A stretch of 64,000 nt of DNA from Branchiostoma floridae (GCF_000003815.2 NC_049984.1:15710765-15774764); one strand, 5' to 3'; positions 34,056-45,125 are shown, counted from the first letter of the stretch. Translations and numbers: made by a program. The notes: generated by a model not told the origin, from the sequence alone.

Positions 34056-35024
34056 CTATGTCCTGCAAGCCAGTTCTCCTACCCCTTGTCTGAACTCAGA
34101 CGACAAGAAGGCATAAATGATAGGGTTAACACAGGAGTTTACATAGGCCATGCACATGGATAGCAACTTAACCACGTACGTCGCCATATTGTAAGGAAAC
34201 TCTCCAAAAGTTACCCACATGTTGACGACATGATGAGGAAGCCAGCATATCCCAAACACGATGACCACTACCATCAGGATCTTGGTCACTCTTTTCTTGG
34301 ATCTGTTGGCTTGGCTCTTTTTGGGCATGCTGTTGAGTTCGCGGACAACGAGATAGTAGCAAGCGGCGATGATCACCAATGGCAGCACGTAACCCAACAC
34401 GAAGAGGCCGGCGAAGTACGCAGGCCGCTGCGATTCCAGGTCGTCCCAGTGTTCTACGCAGAAATCCACCGGGATTCCTGAGACAACGTCCTGATGGATG
34501 TTGAAGTAGACAAGATATGGCGTGGAAGTGCCCATGGCTAGCACCCATATTGCCAGCTCCACCGCCCAGGCCATCTGAGGCTTCCGATAGTCGATAGAGT
34601 CCACCGGGTGCACGATAGCCATGTAGCGGTCCATAGACATTGCCATAAGGTTGAACGCAGACGCCAGCATCGTAGCGCATTGAAAGAAGTGCACAAACTT
34701 GCACATGAAGAGTCCGAAGACCCACTCAGGTAGGGAAAACACCGTGGCTTGGAAGGGCACGCAGAAGACGATGAAGAGCAGGTCTGCGATGCTGAGGTTG
34801 AGGATGAAGATGTTAGTGGTGTTCTCCAACTCTCGGCCTGTGCGCAACAGCACCACGATAACGAGCGCATTTCCGAAGACACCGACACAGAAGATGACTG
34901 TAAAGATGACTGGAATGATCCAACTCTCCGGTCCCTGTTCCACCATGCCCTGACTCTCGCTACCGTTTGTCACGTTCGTGTAGAAGCTGTCCAGATTGCC
35001 GTCTGTTACGGCAATGCTTTCCAT
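34056..35024 (-). CDS. Galanin/allatostatin-A-type neuropeptide GPCR
   Basis: A 322-residue class A (rhodopsin-like) receptor in one uninterrupted exon, ATG at 35,024. N-terminal sequons NVT (17) and NGS (20); TM1 with GN at 51-52; TM2 LNLSIADL at 75-82 and CVPFQATVFSLPEW at 88-101; disulphide cysteines C108 and C189; DRY at 132-134 followed by MAIVHP; TM6 CWLP at 260-263; TM7 NPIIY at 300-304. The TM2 'ILNLSIADL..FC.PFQAT' and 'MS.DRY.AIVH' blocks are those of galanin receptors and close to insect allatostatin-A receptors. The receptor should couple a peptide ligand to G proteins at the plasma membrane; the ligand is not provable here. The C-terminal tail is very short (FRQGVGELACRT), and a possible GTAGGA donor lies within it. 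Confidence 0.93.
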   Translation of the reverse strand: MESIAVTDGNLDSFYTNVTNGSESQGMVEQGPESWIIPVIFTVIFCVGVFGNALVIVVLLRTGRELENTTNIFILNLSIADLLFIVFCVPFQATVFSLPEWVFGLFMCKFVHFFQCATMLASAFNLMAMSMDRYMAIVHPVDSIDYRKPQMAWAVELAIWVLAMGTSTPYLVYFNIHQDVVSGIPVDFCVEHWDDLESQRPAYFAGLFVLGYVLPLVIIAACYYLVVRELNSMPKKSQANRSKKRVTKILMVVVIVFGICWLPHHVVNMWVTFGEFPYNMATYVVKLLSMCMAYVNSCVNPIIYAFLSSEFRQGVGELACRT

Positions 35025-35135
35025 CCCGTTCTGCCTAGAACCCGCTACTGCCGGATTCTAGTATGCTCCTTCAAAATGCTCTCTCGCGAACCCTGCAGTC
35101 ATCGCGGCCTTTTACCATCGCCGAACGCCACTGGG

Positions 35136-35144
35136 TTTATATAG
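35136..35144 (-). promoter_or_regulatory. TATA box of the GPCR gene
   Basis: On the minus strand the sequence reads CTATATAAA, 112-120 bases upstream of the receptor ATG. Placing transcription start about 30 bases downstream gives a 5' UTR of roughly 85 bases with no intron needed. This fits a compact single-exon gene. The start site itself is inferred. Confidence 0.6.
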
Positions 35145-35149
35145 TTCGA

Positions 35150-35825
35150 ATTCTCCGGCCAGCGCCCCAGTGGGACGATACATCAAAAGCGTTAATTAAA
35201 CAGCAACGTGACAAGCGTTCTGCTCGGACCGGCACTGCAAAGCTTCTCTTTTCGCGACCGGCATACAATTATAGTTAACCCCAGACGTGTAAATCCTTAA
35301 CCAACGTAACCATTAAAGAGAGCGCAACTGGAGGTGTCTGGTACGTCCTTGTGTGGCGGGCTGCCACCTATCAAGCGCCAACAGGAAAACCTAGATCCAG
35401 TTCCAACTCCCACGCAGGATATGAGGTGGTGTATTGAAGCGAAGAGCTCGAGGCGACGGCTTAACCGCAACGCCCAGTAGGATTCGCCCTTGAACTAAAT
35501 GCTGTCAAGGTCCTATTCTTTTTCTATATTTCCCGCTACTTGGCAATACCGTATCGCAAGTTGAACACGTACATGTCCCGGAGTATCACACACACAGGAA
35601 CGTTACTGTTCCGTCTGTCAATTCAATGCCTCGTGGACTACATTTATTGATATACATGACGAAGCTTTGCCGCACGCTGCTACAAATCAAAAACATATGT
35701 CTTTGCATCTGCCAATTGTATGCTCGCCACATGTTCTTGAATGATGGATGAAAAGTATATGATATGGAGTTTTCTGAGACGGGTCTTATGTTCTTAAGTC
35801 TGAAAAATGTGGAGTACGTGCAACG
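35150..35825. other. Upstream flank of the GPCR gene; nothing recognised
   Basis: Mixed-composition DNA with short frames only. A minus-strand frame at 35,586-35,909 has no supporting motif. Confidence 0.4.
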
Positions 35826-35829
35826 GTGT

Positions 35830-36920
35830 AGACTTTGAGACCTGAATTGACTGCAGCCACACGGACGCTCGAGGCATTTTAAAACCTTTATTCTTTCTGA
35901 CGAACCCAAAAGGTTAGATTTAACAGCGCCGGGCGACGTGCCAAACCCTCATTCCGTGTTTGTCAGTGTGCAGTTGCATCTATGTCTTTAAATATACTAC
36001 AAAAAAATGCCTTTTCTTGTTTATCTTGTTTTGCTTCCTAACAGAAATTTATCTTCTAGGAAAAAAAAAATTCTGTCCCCATGAATTCTTAGAAAAATAT
36101 TTGCTTTTTAAGATTTTTTGAGACGTTTTGAGATTCGTTTTCTTACAATGCCAAAAATGCTTTTTCTTGTTAAAAATGTTTTTTTTCTTGTTTATCTTGG
36201 TTTGCTTTCTCACAGAATATTTATCTTCCAGGAAGAAAAAAAATTATTGAGTTGAATCTGGTTATAAGAAAAGCAAGAATTTCTAGAATTTTTTTCTTGC
36301 ATTATAAGAAAAAAGTAGAAGATTTTTGCTTAAATTTCCAGAAATTTTTTTGGAGTTTCTTGTTTTACATTCTATATTTCTTCCTGCAATAATATTTTTC
36401 TTCATATAAGAATTGTCCATGGGGTAAGCAAAACAAGAAAAAAAATCATTTTTGGCAGTGTACAGCCACGAACGTTCGAGGCTTTTGAATTTTCTCTAAC
36501 GAAGTCAAACGGTTTAATATCTCTAAGGTAAACTAGGGTGACACACCAAAGCCATATCCCACAGTTCATTTGAGGATGAACGACATTGCAACAGTTATTG
36601 AGCTAAATTGCACCGGCTGTAACACGCTCATACAATAGAATCAAATGAAATAAGATTAGACCACCATATCAAAATCATGTTAAATTTAGACGAGCAAAGA
36701 CGATTATCTGTACTGACGCTATGACGCTATTGAATGTAAGCATGTCTAGCAAAATCGAGTGCATTCGACCCTTTGAACTAGAATTTTCAGATTCAAATAA
36801 AAATTGAAATTAAAATACAAAACAGTTGCCCGTGAGTCCTGGAGCCAAGTACGTCAGAGGCATTTTAAAAATATGTTTTTTCATGACGAACCCTAAATGG
36901 TTAAATCAAACCTTAGATAC
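35830..36920 (+). repeat. Three diverged copies of a block of about 100 bp, with AT-rich foldback DNA between
   Basis: GCAGCCACACGGACGCTCGA then GGCATTTTAAAACC (35,850), ACAGCCACGAACGTTCGAGG (36,463) and GGAGCCAAGTACGTCAGAGG then CATTTTAAAAATATG (36,841) each lead into a GACGAACCC(A/T)AA(A/T)GGTTAAAT-like line. Between copies one and two lies AT-rich sequence with repeated TTTCTTGTTTATCTTG and TTATCTTCYAGGAAGAAAA. Confidence 0.55.
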
Positions 36921-37001
36921 AGATGCAGACGCTGCATCAAAGCCTATTCCTCTGTTTGTCAGATCCAAACTTATCGTTGCAGCAGTCTGTATCTCTTCAT
37001 A

Positions 37002-37134
37002 TGTTGTTGGAAATAGTAGAAATTGGGCAAATAGGCGGAATGATATGGCAAATTTTTATTCCTGAACCCTGGTTGGCTACCTACTCTAGCGTATTATTCA
37101 GCGTATTTGTCCAATTTCTACTTTTTCAACAACA
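37002..37134. repeat. Inverted repeat with 31-32-bp arms
   Basis: The left arm (TGTTGTTGGAAATAGTAGAA then ATTGGGCAAATA) and right arm (TATTTGTCCAATTTCTACTT then TTTCAACAACA) are nearly exact reverse complements around a 70-base spacer. No target duplication was noticed. Confidence 0.7.
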
Positions 37135-38511
37135 CAGGGAGTCTTCAGAAGGTATCCTTGCCCTTCTCCTGTCTTTAAATTTCTATTATGCAACATGTAG
37201 AAGTATGATATAGAGAGTGCATTTATTTCTTCACATGGTAAGTTTGCATCTCTAGCTAACTCAATGTACTTTGTGTACAGCTTACTTTTGCACGATTTAA
37301 AAACACAAGAAATATGAAAATATGTTGCAGATATGCTAAAGTGGTTGCACATGTCCTTTTCATGAATGTTTGGATCTCGAGAATTTGTCAATTTTGAAGC
37401 CAAAATGATATAAAGTTAAATATGGGTCCTTGATATTTCAAGATAAGTCTTTATTTGCCACACTACATCGAAACTTGTAAAGGATGTTCGAACCTGTTTT
37501 GCCCTTCCCACCACTTCGTGATGAATTGAAAGAAATAAACGAAAACAATATCATGTCTACAGCAATGACGTTATATTTCCTTTGTAAATTTACCACTACC
37601 TGAGGTGTCTCGCATAGCATCCGTTCCCTGCAGTTACCCACTGCGCTCGTTTCCTGTAAACATGTCAAAAGCGCGAGACCCAGCCAGCAGGTGGTCAGGA
37701 TTATGGTCTTTAGCTAACCACGTCGGCTGTAGGGAGTATGGTTTGTCCTTGGACTTTGGTAACTAATGAATTTCTAGGCCCAAGCAGTTCCAGTGGGATA
37801 TGATAGCCGTATCTCAGTATGACTATTCTGGCCAGTCATTCAATCCATCTATTTTTGCCATATTCTACTACGTGTATGTTTAATTATGCTACCAAGGAGG
37901 ACCTTAGTGGAGAATGGATTTATAAAAAAAAATAAGTGGGCAGAAATACATGTAGAAGGGATACTATTTACCTTTTGATTCATCTTTATATTGCACTTTT
38001 ACTTCTTGGTATACAATCCTGTATACAACAACTTCGCGCATAATCTTGCAATAAAGTTACTGAAATGGTCGTATTGGTGGGACCTATCATTAGGTCTGGA
38101 TAAAATGTTGTTTTACTATCGCTCTGACTATTAATTAGTTTCAATAGGCCTCGGTGCCTACCATCTCGTAAACAAGCCATTACCACAAATAGCCGGCAAT
38201 GGCCTCCAGACCATAATTGGGAGTTGGCCGCGTCGTCTGCGATTGAGACTAGAGTTGGTTGGCAAGGTTGTCAGCTGGTCTTTAAATTTAAATTTTACAG
38301 GGCAAATTCAGGACATTCGTCTTATTATAGATGTGATAAGACATTCACATATCCCCTGAATGTGTGACAGGGGCTGAATTCATGATCACATGCAGGCCCA
38401 CTGCCAATTTGCAAAATGCGTTTCTCGAACTGAAACGATGTGATTAAATGTTAATCTTGAGAATAAGAAGCTATAACATGAACCCCACCCTTCTAAGATG
38501 TTGTTAATACC
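37135..38511. other. No supported gene
   Basis: Short frames at 37,098-37,403 and 37,438-37,668 (both minus strand) show no family features. Nothing repeated was seen. Confidence 0.4.
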
Positions 38512-39362
38512 ATCTTTCCACTAGCACGGCACTCTTACAGCGACGACAGGTCGACTAGCTGTCGAATCATTTCACACTGTGTTTGTTTTGTTGTCTCTTC
38601 AGTCACACTTTTACATTTTGTATGGTAGTATTAAATCGAAGGTTACAGATATATATTTTAGGTCGCAGTGAGAGCGCAGCGTGATCGCCATTTAGTGGAA
38701 AGGGGACCTACAGATAGATATTTTAGGTCGCAGTGAGAGCGTAGCGTGATCGCTATCTAGTTCAAAGGGGACCTACAGATAGATATTTTAGGTCGCAGTG
38801 AGAGCGCTGCGTGATCGCTATCTAGTTCAAAGGGGACCTACAGATAGATATTTTAGGTTGCAGTGAGAGCGCAGCGTGATCGTCATCTAGTGGAAAGGGG
38901 ATCTACAGATAGATATTTTAGGTCGCAGTGAGAGTGCAGCGTGATCGCCATCTAGTGGAAAGGGGACCTACAGATAGATATTTTAGGTCGCAGTGAGAGT
39001 GCAGTGTGATCGCCATCTAGTGGAAAGGGGACCTACAGATAGATATTTTAGGTCGCAGTGAGAGTGCAGCGTGATCGCCATCTAGCGGAAAGGGGACCTA
39101 CAGATAGATATTTTAGGTCGCAGTGAGAGTGCAGCGTGATCGCCATCTAGCGGAAAGGGGACCTACAGATAGATATTTTAGGTCGCAGTGAGAGCGCAGC
39201 GTGATCGCTATCTAGTGGAAAGGGGACCTACAGATAGATATTTTAGGTCGCAGTGAGAGCGCAGCGTGATCGCCATCTAGTGGAAAGGGGACCTACAGAT
39301 AGATATTTTAGGTCGCAGTGAGAGCGCAGCGTGATCGCCATCTAGTGGAAAGGGGGCCTTAC
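38512..39362. mobile_element. MITE (TTTCCACTAG family) whose right end is amplified
   Basis: The left end CTTTCCACTAGCACGGCACT is followed by interior text shared with other family members (GTTTTGTTGTCTCTTCAGTC). The right terminus GGTCGCAGTGAGAGCGCAGC then GTGATCGCCATCTAGTGGAA occurs eleven times, and only the last copy ends in the family terminus GGGGGCCTTA. Confidence 0.8.
38661..39358 (+). repeat. Eleven-copy 65-bp minisatellite built from a MITE terminus
   Basis: GGTCGCAGTG (or one-base variant) recurs at 38,661, 38,726, 38,791, 38,856, 38,921, 38,986, 39,051, 39,116, 39,181, 39,246 and 39,311, an exact 65-base period. Each unit is the terminal sequence of the MITE plus a joint containing GGGGACCTACAGATAGATAT. 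Units differ by a few substitutions and no indels; for example units 2 and 3 read TAGTTCAA where the rest read TAGTGGAA or TAGCGGAA. Confidence 0.97.
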
Positions 39363-39990
39363 TTGACAATTGAGCAATGGGGTTTCTTCCGGTGAAACAT
39401 CTCACCCTACTGTACTTGCAATGAATAAAGCGAATGAAAAATTTGCACATGCAAAGGTTGTGCCGTATCTCTTTTTGTATTCTACCACAAGGGTTAATTA
39501 CGTAGACTATCTTCTTTCCAGCGTGCAGCTAGGAATGTCAAGTTGAATTACATGCCTAGTATAACGAAGTAAAGAGAGAATCTCACTGGGCCGAGACTGT
39601 TAGCAACTGTTTGTAAAAGACATTCGCTAACTGTCGCCAACACGCCGCAATTGCTCTCCTGAAACTGCGAAACTTTTACAATAAAAAAAGAATCGTGAAC
39701 TAGACGCGAACAGCTCGCCAACATGCGCGATCACTGCAAATCTAGTTGATGAATCATAGTATACAGCGGTTTTTAATCCAGTGGTAATGCTACGATTTCC
39801 AGTAAAACTTATTTCGAGGCCGAATTTGAAACTGAGGATGTGACATTTCGGGTGAGGCTATTTTGTTTGTATAACTGACGTTCTTAATTCATGTATCGCA
39901 GGACAGTGTAAACTCAATGAAAAATTGGTCGAAAAAATCGCAATATTTTGTCACCAACAAACGCAACTTAGTGAGGTACCCGATAAAGAT
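39363..39990. other. No gene seen
   Basis: Unique sequence. ATGAATAAAGCGAATG at about 39,421 includes AATAAA but no recognisable transcript precedes it. Confidence 0.4.
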
Positions 39991-39997
39991 TTTAAGA

Positions 39998-40185
39998 AGG
40001 GGGCCGATACCGACTGCCAAGCACCTTTTACCCTTTTCTGACGTCACATTTCGTTCCGGATGTGTGATTTAGGCTTTGGGTCATTCCAACTTGATAAGGA
40101 TCAGAGGACTGATCGAAAGCTTGTTTGTAAGCGCTTAAATTTGTGTACGGATATATAGGTTTCAAAATTGTAACATAAAGAACTA
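39998..40185 (-). mobile_element. Penelope-like element fragment (inverted partner of 42,570-42,760)
   Basis: GGGGGCCGATACCGACTGCC, then CCAACTTGATAAGGATCAGA then GGACTGATCGAAAGCTTG, then GCGCTTAAATTTGTGTACGG, is the reverse complement of 42,600-42,747. GGATCAGAGGACTGATC is itself a short hairpin. Similar 'GATAAGG-hairpin-CGAAAGC' lines are known from Penelope-like retroelements; that assignment is from memory of the pattern and uncertain. Confidence 0.45.
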
Positions 40186-41106
40186 GGAGAGTTCTAGTGT
40201 AGCACTGGAAGTTTAGAAGAAACATATAGCATATACGATTACTGTTCTACAGCAGGTATTAGTCACATTCTTTGATTGGTTAGTCATATTCACAGTTTGA
40301 TTTGGTTTATATGGGACATGTTTCTTTCAATCCGTTACTTCTTTCCACTAGGATAGCATTTTAAAGCCCATCCCTTTGTGGCTACCTTATTACACTCAGC
40401 AAACCACAAGGGATCTCATGAGAAACGAATCAATAGTTTTGTATTAACCACCTCAATCTACGACCGCTCCGTTGGGACTTGTGGGAGCACGTGCAGCCGT
40501 ATCTACATTAGTGGTCCGTAGTTAAACTCCTCTGCTTGAGGAAAGATAAGCACAGTTGCAGTAGATATAATTTCCCAGGCGTCTTCCTTGGAATGGTTTT
40601 GGAACCAGGCCAGAGAGAACAATTCTATTATAACCTTTCTGGCCAATGTGGAAATCAGAATTCGGTTGGGAGATCTGAACTTTTAGTAGACAGAGGACGG
40701 TAGTTTGAATTTCTATCATGCACACTGATGAAGAGCTGTACCGGACGTGCATGGCAGTTTGAATGTAGGATGAGTTTAGGCACAGAATATAACACCAATT
40801 GTATGCATTAGTTTTGCTCGAAGCATATCTTTAGAGTTAATTGGCCACAGATACGTCTCTTGTCTGGAAATAATGTTGTCTCGCTCTCTCTCTCTCACTC
40901 TCCCTTGAAAGTCTGTGAGTTGCTTGCTGATAAGTAATTGTTATCTTGCATGTCTTATTACCTGGATGTCTTCTAACCTCCATCGGCGTATAGATACATA
41001 AAATGAACATATAAATGGAGTAGGGAATTTCCCGAGCAGCCTCGTAACACCTGTTTCGCCTATTGGGTAAGTGAAGTCAAGCTTGCCTAAGCTTGATGTT
41101 TCTGAC
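40186..41106. other. No gene seen
   Basis: A (CT)n stretch lies at about 40,880. Minus-strand frame 40,522-40,752 has no supporting features. Confidence 0.4.
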
Positions 41107-42328
41107 TAAAGGCCCCCTCTCACTAGACGTGGGGCACGCTTGCGGCATTGCTGCGTTCGAAAACGCAGATATACCCCCACGGAACCTAGAGGTGCCCCCA
41201 CGAAACCTAGAGGTGCTGCAAGAAAACCTAGAGGTGCCGCAAGCAAGCGCGACGTTTTTTAAAAAGTTTAAAAATAACGCAAGTGGCAAGATGCCCCAAC
41301 AGTGCCCCAACGGTGCCCCAACAATGCCTCCACAGTGCCGCCACCATGCCCCAAACAGTATCAAGGATATATTTTGCCTATTTTACACAAAGAATCAAAA
41401 GTAAACATCCTTTTGTCACCGAAAAGCTATTTTAGATGCATTTCTAATAATTTTACAGCGGTTTTCGATCCAGTTACAGCATTGCGAAATCCACAAAACT
41501 TACCTTGTATCCGTATTCAGAGTTAACTTAAAAATACATCTTTTGATTTATTTAATGGAAAGTAGGTCAGTATTTTATACTTGAAAACGTAACTGGTTCA
41601 TCGATTAACCTACGGATGTAAAGAAAAACAACGTTCAAAAAGAAATTATTTATGTGATATGATGACGTTTGCTTTTGAGTTTGCGTTATAACGTTACAAG
41701 CAGTGTAATCATTGCTGGTAGGCTGCCGCCGATAAAATACAAAATTGCATTTATTCGGACCCATGGGCCATATTTTTCTCACTTTTTACAAATATGATAG
41801 ACTTAGACATCATCAATAGGCTGGCAAGCCATCCGCCGACAATGAAAATACTCCGCGTCATACAAAAAAGTATGAAATATCAAACATTTTCATTTTAAAA
41901 ATTTGCAAAATTGGTGAATAAACATCAAGGAGCTTGATAAACATATAAACATACATCATAACACATAACGTTACATGGTGCAAAACGTACACATGGAGTC
42001 AAATCTGGTATATGGTTCGTGTCTGTTCATTCGGGTAATTTCCTTTACTGTAAAAGTCTTTCAAGGATATCTATAGCATATGCATCATATAGTTCATTAT
42101 CATAAGGGAAATCTTTTCATTATAAATCTCATTTTGGGGCATTCTCGTCATTTAACAGTGATTTTTCATCAATTGACAATAACATGTTCATTTAGTTTAG
42201 AAACGCAAAAGTGCCGCACGTCAGTGTGAGTGCAAGACAAAATCGGCGAAATTAACACAACAGTGCCGCAGTGAACGAACGCAGCAATGCCGCAAGCATG
42301 CCACACGTCCAGTGAGAGGGGACCTTTA
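41107..42328. mobile_element. 1.2-kb non-autonomous DNA transposon with TIRs of about 50 bp
   Basis: The left TIR AGGCCCCCTCTCACTAGACG then TGGGGCACGCTTGCGGCATT matches the reverse complement of the right end (GCATGCCACACGTCCAGTGA then GAGGGGACCT). Flanks are TAA on the left and TTA on the right. Internal minisatellites are present: three units of AACCTAGAGGTGC at 41,170-41,245 and several 13-bp TGCCCCAACAG units at 41,290-41,355. No transposase frame; the centre is AT-rich. It is related in sequence to the 220-250-bp family with GGTATCTCACTGCAC ends. Confidence 0.8.
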
Positions 42329-42569
42329 GGGAGAAGAGATGCTGCTACTGTTATCGCTATGGACCACTCTTCATCTTTATGATGGTAACATCAGTTCCTA
42401 CAAACTTGATTAAAAAATATATATCATATGTATCGACGCGTAGAGAATGAGTTGACTTCAACGGTCGGTATCTACAAGGTTTGAATCACACCCTAAAGTT
42501 ACCCTCTTTTGAGTCACCGGTAATACAAGGCTACTAAAGGGAAAAAACAACATCTATTCCTTAAAAAAA

Positions 42570-42866
42570 TATGTTTAAATTTCAAGACCATATATCCGTA
42601 TACAAAATAAAGCGCTTACCAACAAGCTTTCGATCAGTCCTCTGATCCTTCTCAAGTTGAAATGACCCAGAGCCTAAGTCACACTCCGGAACGAGGTGTG
42701 ACGTTAGCAAAGGGTCAAAGGTGCTTGGCAGTCGGTATCGGCCCCCGTCTCTGTTGATGGAAGGTTGGTGGGCTCTGATGTAGATGGCCTCTTTAACTCC
42801 CCTGAGAAAGTAATCCTGGTAAGCGCTTTATTTTGTGTACGGATATATGGTCTTAAGATTGTAACT
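42570..42866 (+). mobile_element. Foldback fragment of a Penelope-like element
   Basis: CAAGACCATATATCCGTATA then CAAAATAAAGCGCTTACC (42,581) is mirrored by GGTAAGCGCTTTATTTTGTG then TACGGATATATGGTCTT (about 42,818), giving inverted arms of about 40 bp. Between them lie CTTTCGATCAGTCCTCTGAT and GGCAGTCGGTATCGGCCCCC. The same internal text is inverted at 39,998-40,185. Non-coding. Confidence 0.5.
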
Positions 42867-43151
42867 TTATGTTGACTACCGTCACAGATGAACTTAAATT
42901 CAAAAATCTATTCCTTAAAAACAACATTGACCTACAATCAGGTCACATTTTATGTCCTTAGTTATAATAAGTTTTCTACGAACTATGATATTTACGCCAA
43001 TAAAACGACAAGTAACCGAATGAAAACTTGCACGCGAGACGCAATTGACATTTCAGGCATAATTGCCTTTATCAGGCAAAACACACGGTCTGACAACTCA
43101 TTAAGATCTGCGTCATGCAAGTACGCGTAAAGGTTGCAAATTGACACTTAG

Positions 43152-43387
43152 AGGTGTTATCTCACTGCACTTGGAGTACTAGTGCGGTACTGTAGAGTTC
43201 GATCACTTCGCGATTCAGTTTTTTGCTGCTTTTTTATGGTTTAGATATTGCGTAATACGTAGAAGTATGACCTGGAAAACAACAAAGCACACAAACGAAA
43301 ATTTGTCCTTCATCTCTGAAATTCGTTGAGTCATCTATGAACCCCGCAGTGTCGCACCGGTGCCCCAAGTGCAGTGAGATACCACCT
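43152..43387. mobile_element. MITE (GGTATCTCACTGCAC family), 236 bp
   Basis: AGGTGTTATCTCACTGCACT on the left; GCACCGGTGCCCCAAGTGC then AGTGAGATACCACCT on the right. The flanks are TAG and TAA, consistent with a mutated three-base target duplication. Confidence 0.8.
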
Positions 43388-43390
43388 TAA

Positions 43391-44337
43391 GTCAAGTGTT
43401 TCGAATATCTATGCCTACCTTCCTCTGCTCGTCTTTGTTGTACCGCCTTGTAGCAAAAGATATGGAGGTAATGTGAAACGCTTGTGATATGGATGAACGA
43501 AGACCTTATCCTTGCCACATGCACCAGGCATTACGTATAGATCACAAGACATGGTGAAATGATACGTTTAACAGATACAAGATAAAACTAACGTTATATA
43601 ACAACAAATCTTATTGCAAAATCTTACCCGTGGGCTAATTACAGGTAACATGAAATGGTATAAACAGTGTAGAAACAATATAGCAAATGCCTACTTTAGT
43701 CTGAAAGCTAACTCTAAATTCTAACATGTCCCTTCAGCGTTGTTCATTTTGTAACGTCACTTTGACTTTCCTCACTTCACTCAGGTGAAAATAAGTGCCT
43801 GGCAGCTGTTAGGATAGGGCATTAAATGGAGGTGTTTGAGGGGAGCCAAACTTTGAGCACGTACATCAAACTTTGAGCACGTACATGTATCGAGAAGAGT
43901 AACGGACCATCCCAGTGTGAATGGATCAAATAAATCTGTCCGGATATGCAGCTGGTACTGTTCAATACAAGTCTGGTGTTTACCAGGTATGTAATTCGAA
44001 TGCCCAAGTCCCCAAGAGCACGTGGAATATGCCACAAGAAAATATGCTGCAACTTGATAAGCTATTTCGTCAACGTAATTTACTGTCAGCTATTAATAAA
44101 TGTCTGATTGAAATCACATACTCTGCGCTTTTGACTGATCGGTTTTGGATTTTTGTTGTAGACGTTGCTTTTGGGGACGTCGCAAGCAGCTTACTGATAA
44201 ATTCGTTGTGACATATCAAATCTTCTAAAATGGCTATGAACCAGCATTGCTTTGGCATTAAATTTTGATAGTGATAATTAAGTTTATCTATGCCCTATCA
44301 GGCTAAGTGCAGATATATATGAATACAAATTACTAAC
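43391..44337. other. No supported gene; a 20-base tandem duplication
   Basis: AAACTTTGAGCACGTACAT occurs twice at about 43,848-43,885. Overlapping frames at 43,781-44,211 run on both strands, and none has a convincing splice context or domain. Confidence 0.4.
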
Positions 44338-45125
44338 AAACCGTGATGATTAATTGTCTACGCCTAGATTGTAAAATACAAGGGTGTTCATACGAGTGGA
44401 GGCACTGATAGCTTAAATGCATGTACTGTAATCTTTGCCATTAAAAGTCTTAACATGTCAAATTTATCTTACACTGTAAATTGTACCATAAGGAACGGAT
44501 TGTGCTTTATGAATATATCAGAAAAGAGTTCCCATATTTTGAACATCTTAATGCAATGGATAAATTTCTATTTTTGATGCGCCTAGATAAACTTTGTATA
44601 TCAAACATTATCTATTCCTATATTTACACATGTACATATAAAGAAGCGAGAAGATGTCAACCACCCTGTTAGCTTAGCACCTTGAAATAGCTAAACTGTA
44701 CCTTGTTGTCTCTGCATATGTCTGTTATGTCTGTTATCAGTGACCTGTACCTAGCCTGTCGAGACATGAATGTACAATAAAGATCTTTCATTCATTCATT
44801 CATTGGTGCAACGTCGATAGTAGTGTAAGCTGTAAGGATTAATTGAGTATATCACTGAGCTGCGCCTAGATTGTAAAATACAAGGGTGTTCATATGAGTG
44901 GAGGCGCTGATAGCTTTAATGCTTGTACTATAATCTATTCAATTAAAAGTCTTAACATGTCAACTTAATGCAACGTCGATAGTAGTGTAAGCTGTAAGGA
45001 TTAATTTTGTTTATCACTGGATTGTGCCTAGATGGTAAAATACAAGAGTGTCCATACAAGTGAAGGTACTGATAGATGATTGTACTATTATATAATCTGT
45101 GCCATTAAAAGTTTTAACATGTAAC
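44338..45125 (+). repeat. Tandem array of 162-bp units split by a LINE
   Basis: The line GCCTAGATTGTAAAATACAA then GGGTGTTCATACGAGTGGAG recurs at 44,362, 44,864 and 45,026. The last two are 162 apart. The first is separated from the second by a LINE fragment at about 44,470-44,812. Units also share TGCAACGTCGATAGTAGTGT and AAAAGTCTTAACATGTCAA. Confidence 0.8.
44470..44812 (+). mobile_element. LINE ORF2 C-terminus and 3' end with (CATT)n tail
   Basis: The frame 44,481-44,672 reads ERIVLYEYIRKEFPYFEHLN, then AMDKFLFLMRLDK, the usual last segment of a non-LTR retrotransposon ORF2. It is followed by GAGACATGAATGTACAATAA and AGATCTTTCATTCATTCATT. The copy is 5' truncated and lies inside a tandem unit. 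Confidence 0.65.

Noticed and set aside
34168-34888. Other-frame ORFs of 83-185 codons over the receptor
   Set aside because: Shadows of the GPCR reading frame.
38661-39358. A CRISPR-like array
   Set aside because: The units are contiguous copies without unique spacers, in an animal genome, and derive from a MITE end.
43781-44052. Minus-strand frames of 76-84 codons with an acceptor-like TTGCAG
   Set aside because: Two frames overlap the same bases, a 20-base tandem duplication lies inside, and no downstream exon joins in phase.
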